A stretch of 64,000 bases of DNA from Caulobacter sp. RHG1 (GTDB lineage: Bacteria; Pseudomonadota; Alphaproteobacteria; Caulobacterales; Caulobacteraceae), in NCBI RefSeq assembly GCF_013181195.1, contig NZ_SMZP01000001.1:434001-498000 (forward strand), given 5' to 3'. The notes under the pieces were generated by a model, which searched no databases, was not told the origin of the DNA, and saw only the letters and a list, made by a program, of their open reading frames with translations. Positions 46,036 to 55,914 of this stretch are shown in pieces (positions within the stretch are counted from its first letter, which is position 1; every line of letters begins with the position of its first letter). A program made the position numbers and the translations under genes.

Positions 46036-48511
46036 TTAGAAGCGGTAGCTGGCCGAGACCCCGACCGTGCGCGGCCGGAACGTGACCTCGCGATAGACCG
46101 GGTTGAACTGGCGGTAGACCGAGCACGAAGGGCCAGAAGTCGCCACGCAGCCCGAGCGGCCGTTGGAGTTGTGCACCGCCAGGACGTCCTGCGAATTGAA
46201 CAGGTTGTCCGCAAACAGCGCCAGTTCGACCTTGTCGGTCAGGTCCAGGCCGGCGCGTGCGGTGACGAAGTGGGTCGCCTCACGCTGGCCGTTGACGTCG
46301 GGCGGAATAGCCGGCCGAGCCAAAGGTCACACCGCTCCAGTAGGACGAGGCGTACTGGTAGTCGGCGCGGATGTAGCCGTCGCGGCCGCCCAGGCTGAAG
46401 GCGTACTGCAGGCCCAGGGCCAGCTTCCAGTCCGGCACCGGCAGCGGGTCGCCCTTCTTCAGATAGACCGTGTTGTTCGGGGCCGGGCCGACGACGCCCT
46501 CGACATATTCGGCGTCGCTGTAGCCGATGGCCGCGTTGACGGTGAAACCGGCGCCCAGGTTAGCCTTGATATCCAGGTCGACGCCCTGGCTGATCGCCTT
46601 ACCGGCGTTGACCGTATAGGTGAAGCCGCAGGTCGGCAGGCCGTAGTTGGTCTGGGTCTGATCCCATTCCAGGCGATAGACGCTGCCGTTGATCTGGGCC
46701 CCGAAGAGATTGACCTTGGCGCCCAGCTCGTAGTTCCAGACCGTGTCGCTGTCATAGGTGTCCGGCGTGCCGGTGATGCCCAGCGAGGCCAGGTCCGTGG
46801 CGCAGCGCACGGGCGGACGCTGGTTGACGCCGCCGACGCGATAGCCGCTGGAGATGGTGCCGAAGATCGAGTTCGAGCCGTCGTAGAAGTACTGGAAGCC
46901 GATCTTGGGCGAGACCTGCTTTTCGGCGATCTGGCCCAGGATCACGCCGCCGTTGGCGACGGTCGGCGTGCTGATGCCGGCGATCGGGCCGGCGGTCAGC
47001 TGCGAGTAGTCCAGATCGGTGCGCGACAGACGCAGGCCGCCGATCAGCTTGAACTTGTCTGTGACGCTGAAGGTGGCCTCGCCATAGGCGGCCACTTCGT
47101 TGTCGGTCATGTCGTGGTCGCGGTAGTATTCGAGGTTACCCGGCAGCAGAGGCACGCCGAAGATGCCTTCCGGCGGCAGGCCATAGATGGCCTGGGTCAG
47201 GTCGGCGACGTTGGCGCGGTACTCGGTCAGGGCCTTGATGGTGATGTCGCTGTAGTAGACGCCCGCCACCCAGCTGAGACGCGAGTCCGGATTGGCCGAG
47301 GAGAAGCGCAGTTCGCCGGTGAAGCCGTCGCGCTTGTTGTCGTACCAGGGATAGGACTCGTAGATCGGCAGCTTGGCGATGAACGGATAGCCGCCCTGGT
47401 GGTTCTGCGGCTCTTGGTAGGAGAAGTTCATGTTGCCGCGGCTGTTGTCCTTCACATAGGTCAGGACGCCCAGCACGGTCATGTGCTCGAACGCGTATTC
47501 GGCCGAAACCGACGGCAGGAGCAGCTCGTTGCGCACCCCGACATTGGGCATGCAGTTGCCGAACTGGCCCGCGAAGTTATCGCCGACGTTGCAGACGTCG
47601 CCCGAGTTATAGTTGCCCTTGCCGTAGTAGTTGTAGGGACCGTAGGTCGTGGCCGGATTGTTCGGACGGGCCGGCGCCGTGTGCTGCGCCACATTGCGCC
47701 AGTAGTAGTCGTCCTGGCGGGTCTTCTGCATCGACCAGTACAGCGACGGATTGATCGTCAGCTTGTCGTTGGCCTGCAGCAGGAACGAGATGCGGGCGGC
47801 CGCGGCGTCGGACGAGTTGGCGTCCTTCTTGAAGGTCTTGCCGCTCAGGCGATCGACATAGTCGATATAGCCGCCGGTGTGACGGCCGATGACGCTGGCG
47901 CGGAAGCCCAGCTTGTCCTCGATGATCGGGCCGCCCATGGCGATGCCGCCGTCATAGTTCCAGTCGCCCGACTTGGTCTTGGAGACATTGGTGCGGGCGT
48001 GGCCCGACATCGTCGTCAGGCTGGGCTTGGGGGTGATGAAGCGGACCGTGCCGCCCTGCGAGCCGCCGCCGTACAGCGTGCCCTGCGGACCGCGCAGCAC
48101 TTCGACGCGCTCCAGGTCGAACAACAGCGGGATGGGCGTGCCGCTGCCGGCAGGGCCGCCGCGCTTGGTCAGCGGGCTGTCGTCCAGATAGACGCCGGTG
48201 GTGGCCGCGCCGGCCTGGGGCACGACGCCGCGGATCGAGATGGTCTGAACGGCGCTATTGGAGCCGACATTGCTGACCGACAGGCCGGGCACGCTGCGCG
48301 CCAGGTCGGCGGCGTCTTCGATGCCCTGGCGGTCCAGGCTCTCTTGGGTGACGGCGGTGATGCTGAGCGGCGTGCGGTTGATCGACGTCGCCTGGCGGGT
48401 CGCCGTGACGATGATTTCCTCGATCGCCGATTCCGGCTGAGCGGCGCTCTGCGCGAAGGCGGGCGTGACGATCGACGACGCCAACAGAATGAGTTTGAGA
48501 CTCGGACGCAT
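46036..48511 (-). pseudogene. TonB-dependent receptor with apparent frameshift near C-terminus
   Basis: The N-terminal part (48511 to about 46320) encodes a TBDR with signal peptide, plug domain (IEEIIVTATRQ, LERVEVLRGPQGTLYGGGSQ) and most of a barrel, then shifts out of frame after SYWSGVTFG. The second frame (46323 to 46036) continues the same barrel: PAIPPDVNGQREATHFVTAR, ELALFADNLFNSQ, and the final SASYRF. Removing one base in TTTGGCTCGG near 46320 would join them into one protein. Either the gene is broken or the assembly has a one-base error. The ATG at 48511 has GGGGG upstream. It heads the S9-S10-amidohydrolase operon. Confidence 0.85.
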
Positions 48512-48577
48512 TTTATTCCCCCTTGTTCTTGGGCCGGCCATTCCAGGAAGGGTGTTTCCCGGGGACGCGCTATTTAT

Positions 48578-48589
48578 TTCACATGTTAT
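48578..48589 (-). promoter_or_regulatory. Shared palindrome, site A (TTCAC-AT-GTTAT)
   Basis: Matches the TTAAC-NN-GTTAW motif found at three other promoters in the cluster, with one change in the left half-site. It lies 67-78 bp upstream of the TBDR start, 22 bp downstream of a TTGACA-like -35 element on the minus strand, so it would sit near the -10 region. Confidence 0.5.
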
Positions 48590-48799
48590 GTGTTTTGCGC
48601 CGACAGAAATTTGTCAAGTTAATTTGTTTTTCCTGACATGATGAAAAAAGGAGCGAGCAGCCATTCAGACACGCCACAAATCGTGCGAAAACTTCATGAT
48701 TACAGGCCCTTATCGTTCTGTTTGATTTTTAGGCTTGCCTGTTCGCCGAGTGGCGTTTTGGGTATCGACGGCTCGTTTCCCCTCGCCCGCGCCAGACGC

Positions 48800-48819
48800 A
48801 AAAACGCGCCCACGGGCGG
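48800..48819 (-). terminator. Weak terminator-like hairpin after second S10 gene
   Basis: On the minus strand CGCC pairs with GGCG around CGTG, followed directly by CGTTTTTGCG. It lies about 95 bp after the S10 stop. The stem is short, so this is a tentative call. Confidence 0.3.
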
Positions 48820-48912
48820 AAAAGCCCGGGGCGGCGCCTACACTTCGACTTACTCGGCAATACTTGAGACGCACGCGCCGACCGGACCGGGGCCCGGTCG
48901 CCGCCGCATCGA

Positions 48913-50481
48913 CTACTGAGGCTGCGACGGCTTGGACGAGCGATCGTAGAAGGCGTCCAGGTCGCGCTTCATCTTCTCAAGCGCCAGCTTGTCGTTGAAG
49001 GCCATGTGGCCGGTCTCGTAGATCTTGTAGTCCACGTTGCCGATCAGCGACGGCTCCAGCAGCATGTGATCCATGCCGTATTCACCGGAGAAGAACGGCG
49101 TCGACATGTCGTAATAGCCGCTCATGGCCAGGACCTGCAGCTGCGGATTGCTGCGCATGGCCGCCGCGAGGTCGAGCGCCACGTTGGGCGAGTCCAGCAT
49201 CTTGTTGCCCGGCGCGCGGTGATGGTTATCCCACGCGCTCGAGACTTCCATGTTGTTCAGCGACCGGAAGTTCATCGGCGAGCGCCACTTCAGATCGCGG
49301 CTCAGATAGTCGCGATAGGTCGACAGATAGGCGCTGGAAACGCCGGCGGTCGCCGGGTCGTCGGTTGCCGGATCGAAGCTGCCGCTCATCGCGCCATAGG
49401 CGTGGGGCGCGGTGAAGCGGGCGTCGAAGCGGCCGGTGATCTTGGCGTCGGCGCGCAGCAGCTCGCGGCGATAGGACTCCAGATCGACCCGCAGGTTGCG
49501 GCTCATCAGATAGTCGACCGGCAGGCCGACATAGGCCGACAGCTGCTCGGCGACCTTGCGCTTTTCCTCCAGCGGCAGGGCGTGGCCGCGGCCCAGGGCC
49601 AGAGTGTAGGGCCCGCGGGCGAACTCGCGCACCTCGGCCATGTAGGCCTTGAGGTCGGCGGGACGGTTCTGCAGGCGGTTATGGTACCAGGCGGTCGCCG
49701 CATAGGTCGGGACCAGGACGGCGTAGTCGTTGTCCTGACCGCCGTCGCCGTTGACGACCAGCGACAGCAGCACGACGCCGTTGAACTGCATGCCCTGGTT
49801 CTGCAGGCGATAGACCAGGCCGGCGGCGCGGGTGGTGCCGTACGACTCGCCGAACAGGTACTTGGGCGAACCCCAGCGCTCGTTGACAGTCACGTAGCGG
49901 GTGATGAACCGCGCGAAGCTGTCCATGTCCTGCTCGGTGCCCCAGAAGGTCTTGGCCGGGGTGTCGCCGATCGGGCGCGAATAGCCGGTGCCGACGGCGT
50001 CGACGAAGACTAGGTCGCTCTTGTCGAGGATGCTGCCGTGGCTGTTCTGCAGGACGTAGGGCGCGGGGCCGGTGGCCTTGGGCGCATGGACCACCGCCTG
50101 GACGGGACCGATACCGCCGATGTTCAGCCAGTGGCTGGCCGAGCCCGGACCGCCGTTGAACAGGAAGGTCACCGGGCGCGGCGGAGCGCCAGCCGGACGG
50201 TCGGCGACATAGGCGACATAGAACATGCTGGCGTTGGGATCGCCGTCATGGCTCTGGATCGTCAGCGTGCCGGCCGTGGCCGTGTAGGCGATCTTGGCGC
50301 CGTTGATCACGGTGCTGTGGCGCGTGACGCTGGACAGCTCCTCGGAGGTGGCGCGGCCCGACATCGGGTCCAGGGCGGCGGGACCCTTCGGCGGAGCCTT
50401 GGCGGCGTCCTGGGCCAGAGCGGCCGGCGCGGCCGAGGCCATCAGGAGACAGAGAGCGGCGGCGGCGAAGTTGATGCGCAT
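48913..50481 (-). CDS. Exported serine carboxypeptidase-like protein (S10 family), second copy
   Basis: This 522-residue protein has a signal peptide (about 1-24), the oxyanion segment VTFLFNGGPGSASHWLNIGG, nucleophile Ser213 in LFGESYGTTRA, Asp in DMSTPFFSGEYGMD and His in YETGHMAFND. It is a paralogue of the S10 protein at 42360-43892. It is 23 bp downstream of the MFS gene on the same strand and probably co-transcribed with it. Confidence 0.9.
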   Translation of the reverse strand: MRINFAAAALCLLMASAAPAALAQDAAKAPPKGPAALDPMSGRATSEELSSVTRHSTVINGAKIAYTATAGTLTIQSHDGDPNASMFYVAYVADRPAGAPPRPVTFLFNGGPGSASHWLNIGGIGPVQAVVHAPKATGPAPYVLQNSHGSILDKSDLVFVDAVGTGYSRPIGDTPAKTFWGTEQDMDSFARFITRYVTVNERWGSPKYLFGESYGTTRAAGLVYRLQNQGMQFNGVVLLSLVVNGDGGQDNDYAVLVPTYAATAWYHNRLQNRPADLKAYMAEVREFARGPYTLALGRGHALPLEEKRKVAEQLSAYVGLPVDYLMSRNLRVDLESYRRELLRADAKITGRFDARFTAPHAYGAMSGSFDPATDDPATAGVSSAYLSTYRDYLSRDLKWRSPMNFRSLNNMEVSSAWDNHHRAPGNKMLDSPNVALDLAAAMRSNPQLQVLAMSGYYDMSTPFFSGEYGMDHMLLEPSLIGNVDYKIYETGHMAFNDKLALEKMKRDLDAFYDRSSKPSQPQ

Positions 50482-50504
50482 TGTCGTTGTCCTTTTCGCG
50501 GACG

Positions 50505-51845
50505 CTAGGCGGCGGTGGTTTCAGCGGCGGCTTGTTCGAAGCGGTCTCGGTACTGGCGCAGGCCCACCCACAGCAGGGCGAAGGTCAGCGGTCCGATGAC
50601 CACCGCGGCCGAGGCCAGGGCGTGCGGTAGCGCGCGGGGCCCCTGGAACACGAAGTCGCTGAGGAAGGCCGGCAGGATCGGACCCATGCTGATGCCGATG
50701 ATGCCGGTGGTGAACAGGAAGACGGCGCCGAGTTGGGCGCGCAGGTGATTGGGCGCGACCATCTGCAGGGCCGAGGGGATCAGCACCGGCGTGAAGCCGA
50801 TGAAGAACTTGAACGGAAACAGCATGACGGCCATGGCCTGGGCGTTCGGCATCAGCGGCAGGGCGACGGCCGGGATGGTGATGCCCACCGCCGCCAGGGC
50901 GGTGAGGCGCAGGCAGGCGTCGGTCTTGCCCTGGGCCAGCCAGCGGCTGGAGCACCAGCCGGCGAACAGCAGGCCTAGCGGGCCGCCGATCAGCGACGAG
51001 GCGCCGTTGATCCGGCCACTGGCCCCGACGTCCCAGCCCCACAGGCGGATGAACAGCTCCGGGTACCAGCTGTCGGCATAGGCCAGCACCGAGAAGAAGG
51101 CCGAACCCAGGAACAGCGACACCGACATCAGCGGGTGGCTGCGGATGAAGGTCAGGACTTCCGAGAACGGGAACGAACCCTTGGCCTTCTTGGCGACGAC
51201 GCCGGTGCGGGCCGGCTCCTTCAGGGTCAGCATCCACAGGCTGACCAGCAGGCCCGGCAGGCCGACGATGATGAACACCATGTGCCACGAGCGCATCGCG
51301 CCGAAGATCGGCAGCACGATGTCGGGCGTCTGGGCGACCGCGGCGATGACCTGGCCGCCGATGATCATGGCCAGGCCCGAGCCGATGAAGATGCCGAAGG
51401 TATAGAAGCTCATCGCCTTGGGCAGGCGGGCCTTGTCGAACGAGTCCGACAGCATCGAATAGGCCGAGGGCGACAGGGTCGCCTCCCCCACCCCGACGCC
51501 CACCCGAGCCAGGAACAGCTCGATATAGCTGCGCGACAGGCCGCAGAAGGCGGTCATCACGCTCCAGGCGGCGATGCCGGCGGCGATCAGGGTCTTGCGA
51601 TTGTAGCGGTCGGCCAGCCAGCCGATCGGCAGGCCCATCAGGGTGTAGAAGATCCCGAAGGCGCCGCCGGTCAGCAGCGAGAACTGGAAGTCGCTGATCT
51701 TCAGGTCGGCCTTGATCGGCTCAACCATCAGATAAAGGATCTGGCGATCCAGGAACGACAGCACATAGGCGACCATCAGGACGCCCGTGACGTACCAGGG
51801 ATACCAGCGGGCCGATCCGGAGGCGGGTTTGACGTCGGTGCTCAT
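50505..51845 (-). CDS. Major facilitator superfamily transporter (spinster-like)
   Basis: This 446-residue protein has twelve predicted membrane helices and the MFS signature GWLADRYNRKTLIAAGIAAW after helix 2, preceded by FLDRQILYLMVEPIKADLKI. It is probably an inner-membrane importer of the catabolic substrate. It starts 2 bp after the ThDP enzyme and precedes a second S10 gene. Confidence 0.92.
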   Translation of the reverse strand: MSTDVKPASGSARWYPWYVTGVLMVAYVLSFLDRQILYLMVEPIKADLKISDFQFSLLTGGAFGIFYTLMGLPIGWLADRYNRKTLIAAGIAAWSVMTAFCGLSRSYIELFLARVGVGVGEATLSPSAYSMLSDSFDKARLPKAMSFYTFGIFIGSGLAMIIGGQVIAAVAQTPDIVLPIFGAMRSWHMVFIIVGLPGLLVSLWMLTLKEPARTGVVAKKAKGSFPFSEVLTFIRSHPLMSVSLFLGSAFFSVLAYADSWYPELFIRLWGWDVGASGRINGASSLIGGPLGLLFAGWCSSRWLAQGKTDACLRLTALAAVGITIPAVALPLMPNAQAMAVMLFPFKFFIGFTPVLIPSALQMVAPNHLRAQLGAVFLFTTGIIGISMGPILPAFLSDFVFQGPRALPHALASAAVVIGPLTFALLWVGLRQYRDRFEQAAAETTAA

Positions 51846-51847
51846 TA

Positions 51848-53512
51848 TCAGATGGCCTTGGGATCGCCGAGCGGATTGGCCGGCGGCGGCGAGGCCGGCG
51901 GCACGAACGGGTGGATCAGAGCCCACGGGCTGGGCATCTCAGACACCTGCACCTCGATCAGCGCCGGACCGCCGGCGGCCTTGGCCTCTTCCAGCGCCTT
52001 GGCCAGGCCCTGCGGATCACTGACCCGCGCGGCGCGGACGCCGAACGCCTTGGCCAGCAGGTCGAAGTCGGGATTGTGCAGCTCAACGGCGAACTCGCGG
52101 CCGAACGTGCGGCGCTGGATGCGCTGGACGTTGCCGAAGCGGTTGTCGGCGAACACCACGGTGGTCAGGTTCAGGCCGTACTTGGCGGCGGTCGCCAGAT
52201 CGTTCAGGCCCCAGCCGAAGCCGCCGTCGCCGGTGATCGAGACGGTGCGCTCGTCGGGATTACCGACCGCCACGCCCAGCGCCGTCGGGAAGCCATAGCC
52301 CAGGGTGCCCTGATAGCCCGGCGTCAGATAGGTGCGCGGCGCGCGGACCGGATAGGCGACGCTGGCGAAGTAGCCGACCTGGGTCAGCTCGCCGACCAGC
52401 ACGCCCTTGTCGCCGATGTGGTCGCGCAGCACGGCCAGATAGTCGGCCTGCGGCTTGATCTCGTCGAACTGCCCGGCCTCCCAGGCCTTGACCTGAGCGA
52501 CCTCGGCGGCGCGCGAGGCGCGCGACTGGACCGGCAGCGCGGCCTTGATCGCCTCCAAGCCAAGGGTGACGTCGCCCTTCAGCGCGATCCCTGCCTTGCG
52601 CGGCGCGCCCAGGGCGGCCTCGTCGATGTTCAGATAGATGTACTGGCAGCCTTCGGCCGCATGGGTCGGCTGGGCCAGGGCGTTCAGGAAGCGCGAGCCG
52701 GCCACCAGCACGACATCGGCATGCGGCAGCACGCAGCGGCCGCCCAGGGTGGTCAGGGCCAGGTCGTGGTCGGCCGCCACGGCGCCGCGCGCGCCTTCAG
52801 TCATCACGATCGGGGCCTGGAGCGCCTCAGCCAGTTCACGCAGGGCCTCGCCCGCATCGGCCGCGCCCACGCCGCCACCGGCGCAGATCACCGGGAAGCG
52901 GGCGCCGGCCAGCAGCTCGGCGGCCTTGGCGACCAGGGCGGCGTCGACCGCGTCCGGCGCATAGGGCGCGGCGTCGAAATAGGCCACGGCGTCCATCGTC
53001 GCCTGCAGCACGTCCGGCGGCACCTCGATGGCCACCGGGCGCGGACGGCCCGAGCGCAGCTGGACAAAGGCCTCGTGCACCAGGGCCGGAACCTCTTCGG
53101 GCTTCAGGGCGATGCCGCTCCACTTGGTCAGCGACTTCAGGATGCCGGTCTGGTCGGGGATCTCGTGCAGCATGCCGTGACCCTTGCCGATCGTCGCCGA
53201 CGGGATCTGGCCGCTGATGAACAGGACGCGCGAGTTGCAGGCCAGGGCCGTCGACAGGCCCGCCAGGGCGTTCAGCATGCCCGGCCCGGGGACCATCATG
53301 CAGACGCCCTCCTTGCCGGTGGCCCGCGCATAGCCGTCGGCCATGTACGAGGTCGCCTGTTCGTGGCGCGGAACGATGAAGTCGATGTCCTCGGCGGCGT
53401 CGCACAACGCGTCCACCGCCCAATCCAGTTGCACGCCGGGGATGCCGAAAATCACTTCGACGCCTTCGCGCTTCAGCTGCTCGACGAGCGCTTGCCCTCC
53501 GGTGACGGCCAT
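51848..53512 (-). CDS. Thiamine-diphosphate-dependent decarboxylase/acetolactate-synthase-like enzyme
   Basis: This 554-residue enzyme has the ThDP-family layout: an N-terminal pyrimidine domain with catalytic Glu in FIVPRHEQATSYMADGYARA, a middle domain, and a pyrophosphate domain with GDGGFGWGLNDLATAAKYGL...ADNRFGN (GDG...N motif). Such enzymes decarboxylate 2-oxo acids to aldehydes or ligate them. With the HisC-like aminotransferase and aldehyde dehydrogenase next to it, decarboxylation of an aromatic 2-oxo acid is plausible. A palindromic operator-like site lies 52-63 bp upstream. Confidence 0.9.
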   Translation of the reverse strand: MAVTGGQALVEQLKREGVEVIFGIPGVQLDWAVDALCDAAEDIDFIVPRHEQATSYMADGYARATGKEGVCMMVPGPGMLNALAGLSTALACNSRVLFISGQIPSATIGKGHGMLHEIPDQTGILKSLTKWSGIALKPEEVPALVHEAFVQLRSGRPRPVAIEVPPDVLQATMDAVAYFDAAPYAPDAVDAALVAKAAELLAGARFPVICAGGGVGAADAGEALRELAEALQAPIVMTEGARGAVAADHDLALTTLGGRCVLPHADVVLVAGSRFLNALAQPTHAAEGCQYIYLNIDEAALGAPRKAGIALKGDVTLGLEAIKAALPVQSRASRAAEVAQVKAWEAGQFDEIKPQADYLAVLRDHIGDKGVLVGELTQVGYFASVAYPVRAPRTYLTPGYQGTLGYGFPTALGVAVGNPDERTVSITGDGGFGWGLNDLATAAKYGLNLTTVVFADNRFGNVQRIQRRTFGREFAVELHNPDFDLLAKAFGVRAARVSDPQGLAKALEEAKAAGGPALIEVQVSEMPSPWALIHPFVPPASPPPANPLGDPKAI

Positions 53513-53563
53513 ACTCTGATACTCCCCCTGTGGCGGCCCCCGACGACCGCTTCGAAAAACAAC

Positions 53564-53575
53564 TTAACTCGTTAA
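53564..53575. promoter_or_regulatory. Shared palindrome, site B (TTAAC-TC-GTTAA)
   Basis: A perfect 5-bp inverted repeat around a TC spacer. It lies between the M20 deacylase stop (53604) and the ThDP gene start (53512), 52-63 bp upstream of the latter. The same motif recurs at 48578, 59587 and 60756. Confidence 0.55.
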
Positions 53576-53603
53576 TTATCGAGCGCCAGAGCTTTTTTGG
53601 GCC

Positions 53604-54764
53604 TCAGGCGCCGGTATTTTTCTCGGCGCCGATCAAGTGGGCGACGAAAGCCTCGCAAAGCGTCAGCTGGGCCAGATCGACGAACTCGTCCGGCTTGTGA
53701 GCCTGCTCGATATGGCCGGGCCCACAGACGATGGTCGGCACGCCGGCCGCCTGGAAGATCCCCGCCTCGGTGCCGAACGCGACATAGGCCGGCGCGCCGT
53801 TGCTGGCGCAGGCCCGCTCGACGCGGCGGATGAACGGATCGCCGCGGTCGGCCTGGAAGGCAGGGACCACGCCCAGTCGCCGGATCGCGATCCCCGGCTG
53901 GGCCGAGGTCTCGCGCATCTCGGGCTCCAGGGTGTCGCGACACCAGCGGCCCAGCTCGTCGACCAGGATCTCGGGCCGAGTGACGGGCAGATGGCGCAGG
54001 TCGAAGCGGAAAGCGCAGTGCTCGGGCACGATGTTCGTCGCCGCGCCGCCGGTGATGACGCCGGGACTGATGGTCGAATACGGCACGTCATAGCCGTCGT
54101 CGCGCGGCTCTTCGGCCTTCAGGGCCTCGCCCATCTGGCGCAGGCGCTCCAGCACACGGGCGGCGTAGGCGATGGCGTTGACCCCGTGCGGAGCCAATGA
54201 CGAGTGGACGGCCAGGCCGCGCACCTCGACGGCATAGGCCGCCGCGCCCTTATGGCCGACGATCGGGCGCATGCCGGTCGGCTCGCCGATGACGCAGCCC
54301 GAGGGCTTCAGGCCCGCCGCGACCAGATCAGCGACCAGGGTCGGCGCGCCCAGGCACCCGACTTCCTCGTCATAGGACAGGGCGATGTGGAACGGTCGAC
54401 CGCTGGCCGCCATGGCCGGTGCGGCGGCCAGCGCCACAGCGATGAAGCCCTTCATGTCGGCGACGCCGCGGCCATAGGCCCGGCCGCCGTCGAGGGTCAT
54501 GACGAAAGGATCGGTCGCCCAGTCCTGGCCGTCGACCGGCACCACGTCGGTGTGGCCGGAGAAGACGATGCCGCCCTCCCCGTCTCCGAACGACGCCAGC
54601 AGATTGGCCTTGCGGCCGGCCGCGTCATAGGCGCGCCGGCAACGCGCGCCGAGGCCGGTCAGATAGGCCTCGGCGGCGTCGATCAGGTCGAGATTGCTGT
54701 CGCGGCTGACCGTCTGGAAGGCGATCAGCTGTTCGAGGATCGAGAGCGTATCGCCGGCCAGCAT
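53604..54764 (-). CDS. M20-family deacylase (acetylornithine deacetylase ArgE-like)
   Basis: This 386-residue zinc hydrolase has FSGHTDVVPVDGQDW (metal His), YGRGVADMKGFIAV, DEEVGCLGAP (catalytic and metal acids) and late metal-site regions. The nearest named relative is ArgE, but the position among aromatic catabolic genes makes a role in removing an N-acyl group from an amino acid substrate as likely as arginine biosynthesis. It begins 2 bp after the HisC-like gene. Confidence 0.85.
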   Translation of the reverse strand: MLAGDTLSILEQLIAFQTVSRDSNLDLIDAAEAYLTGLGARCRRAYDAAGRKANLLASFGDGEGGIVFSGHTDVVPVDGQDWATDPFVMTLDGGRAYGRGVADMKGFIAVALAAAPAMAASGRPFHIALSYDEEVGCLGAPTLVADLVAAGLKPSGCVIGEPTGMRPIVGHKGAAAYAVEVRGLAVHSSLAPHGVNAIAYAARVLERLRQMGEALKAEEPRDDGYDVPYSTISPGVITGGAATNIVPEHCAFRFDLRHLPVTRPEILVDELGRWCRDTLEPEMRETSAQPGIAIRRLGVVPAFQADRGDPFIRRVERACASNGAPAYVAFGTEAGIFQAAGVPTIVCGPGHIEQAHKPDEFVDLAQLTLCEAFVAHLIGAEKNTGA

Positions 54765-54766
54765 GG

Positions 54767-55882
54767 TCAGGCGGCCCGCTGCGCCAGGACTTCGCCCAGG
54801 TTCGACAGGAAGACGTCGTTCTCTTCCGGCAGGCCGATCGAGACGCGCAGCCAGGTCTTCAGGCCATAGTTGGCCACGGGGCGGGTAATGACGCCGCGGC
54901 GCATTAGGGCCTGCGCTACAGCCGGACCGTCGCCGACCTCGAACAGGATGAAGTTGGCCTTGGACGGCACATAGTCCAGGCCGAAGCTGGCGAAGGCGGC
55001 CTGCAGGCGATCGCGCTCGCGGGCGTTCAGGTCATGATAGGCCTGGGCGAAGTCGGTGTCGGCCAGGGCGGCCTCAGCGGCGGCCTGGCCGGCCGTCGAC
55101 ACGGCGAAAGGCATCTGCAGGCGCTTGAGAATGCTCAGGATCTCCGGACGCGCGATGCCGTAGCCGACGCGCAGGGCGGCCAGGCCGTGGATCTTGGAGA
55201 AGGTCCGCAGGACCAGCAGGTTCTCGCGGATCGCCAACAGGCGCTTGAGGTCGGGCTGTTCGGCGGCCGGCAGGAACTCGCGATAGGCCTCGTCCAGCAC
55301 CACCAGCACATGGGCCGGCACGGCGGCCAGGAAGGCTTCCAGGTCGGCGGGCGCGACGGCGGTGCCGATCGGGTTGTTCGGCGTGGCCAGGAAGATCACC
55401 GCCGTCGCGTCGGTCACCGCGGCGGCCAGGGCGACCAAGTCGTGATCCCAGCCCTTGGCCGGCACGACGATGGTCTGAGCGCCTTGGGCGGCGGCGGTGC
55501 TCTCATAGGCGGCGAACGAGTACTGCGGGACGATCGCGTGGCGCTCGGCGTTCAGCCAGCCGCGCGAGACCTGCAGGATCAGGTCGCTGGAGCCGGCGCC
55601 CGGCAGCACCTGGTCGAAGCTGACGCCATTGGCGGCCGCCAGCGCCTCGCGCAGGCTGTAGTTGTCGAAGTCGGGATAGAACCGCGTGTCGGCGGCGCAC
55701 TGGGCGATCGCCTCCAGGGCCTTGGGCGAGCAGCCCATCGGGTTCTCGTTGCTGGCCAGCTTGACGATCTTGGCCGGGTCCAGCCCGAACTCGCGCGCCA
55801 CCGCCGAGATCGGACGGCCGGGCGGATACGGCGGGATGGCGTTGACGTGGGCGAGCGCGGTCGTGGCGTAAGCGTCGGACAT
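54767..55882 (-). CDS. HisC-like PLP aminotransferase
   Basis: This 371-residue fold-type I aminotransferase has LASNENPMGCSPKALEAIAQ, GAGSSDLILQ (phosphate), LATPNNPIGT, VLDEAYREF and the PLP lysine in RTFSKIHGLAALRVGYG. It belongs to the histidinol-phosphate/aromatic aminotransferase group; HisC-like enzymes often accept aromatic amino acids. It is 32 bp from the aldehyde dehydrogenase and directly precedes the deacylase, so a catabolic role is more likely than histidine synthesis. Confidence 0.88.
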   Translation of the reverse strand: MSDAYATTALAHVNAIPPYPPGRPISAVAREFGLDPAKIVKLASNENPMGCSPKALEAIAQCAADTRFYPDFDNYSLREALAAANGVSFDQVLPGAGSSDLILQVSRGWLNAERHAIVPQYSFAAYESTAAAQGAQTIVVPAKGWDHDLVALAAAVTDATAVIFLATPNNPIGTAVAPADLEAFLAAVPAHVLVVLDEAYREFLPAAEQPDLKRLLAIRENLLVLRTFSKIHGLAALRVGYGIARPEILSILKRLQMPFAVSTAGQAAAEAALADTDFAQAYHDLNARERDRLQAAFASFGLDYVPSKANFILFEVGDGPAVAQALMRRGVITRPVANYGLKTWLRVSIGLPEENDVFLSNLGEVLAQRAA

Positions 55883-55914
55883 GGGAACTACCTTCGAATG
55901 GAGCTTGCGGGCCT

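Larger units (their letters stand above)
48512..48912. other. Intergenic region between S10 gene and TBDR
   Basis: This 401-bp gap separates the upstream S10 gene (stop at 48913) from the TBDR start. It contains a minus-strand TTGACA-like element at 48612-48617, the shared palindrome at 48578-48589 and an AT-rich tract (48570-48660). A weak hairpin lies near 48800-48819. A plus-strand ORF at 48638-48919 has no visible family features and was not called. Confidence 0.6.

Noticed and set aside
46163..48622. 819-residue plus-strand ORF opposite the frameshifted TBDR
   Set aside because: Antisense shadow; the minus strand has clear plug and barrel motifs on both sides of the shift.
48638..48919. 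93-residue plus-strand ORF in the gap before the TBDR
   Set aside because: Unusual composition, no recognisable family, runs into the S10 stop; not supported as a gene.
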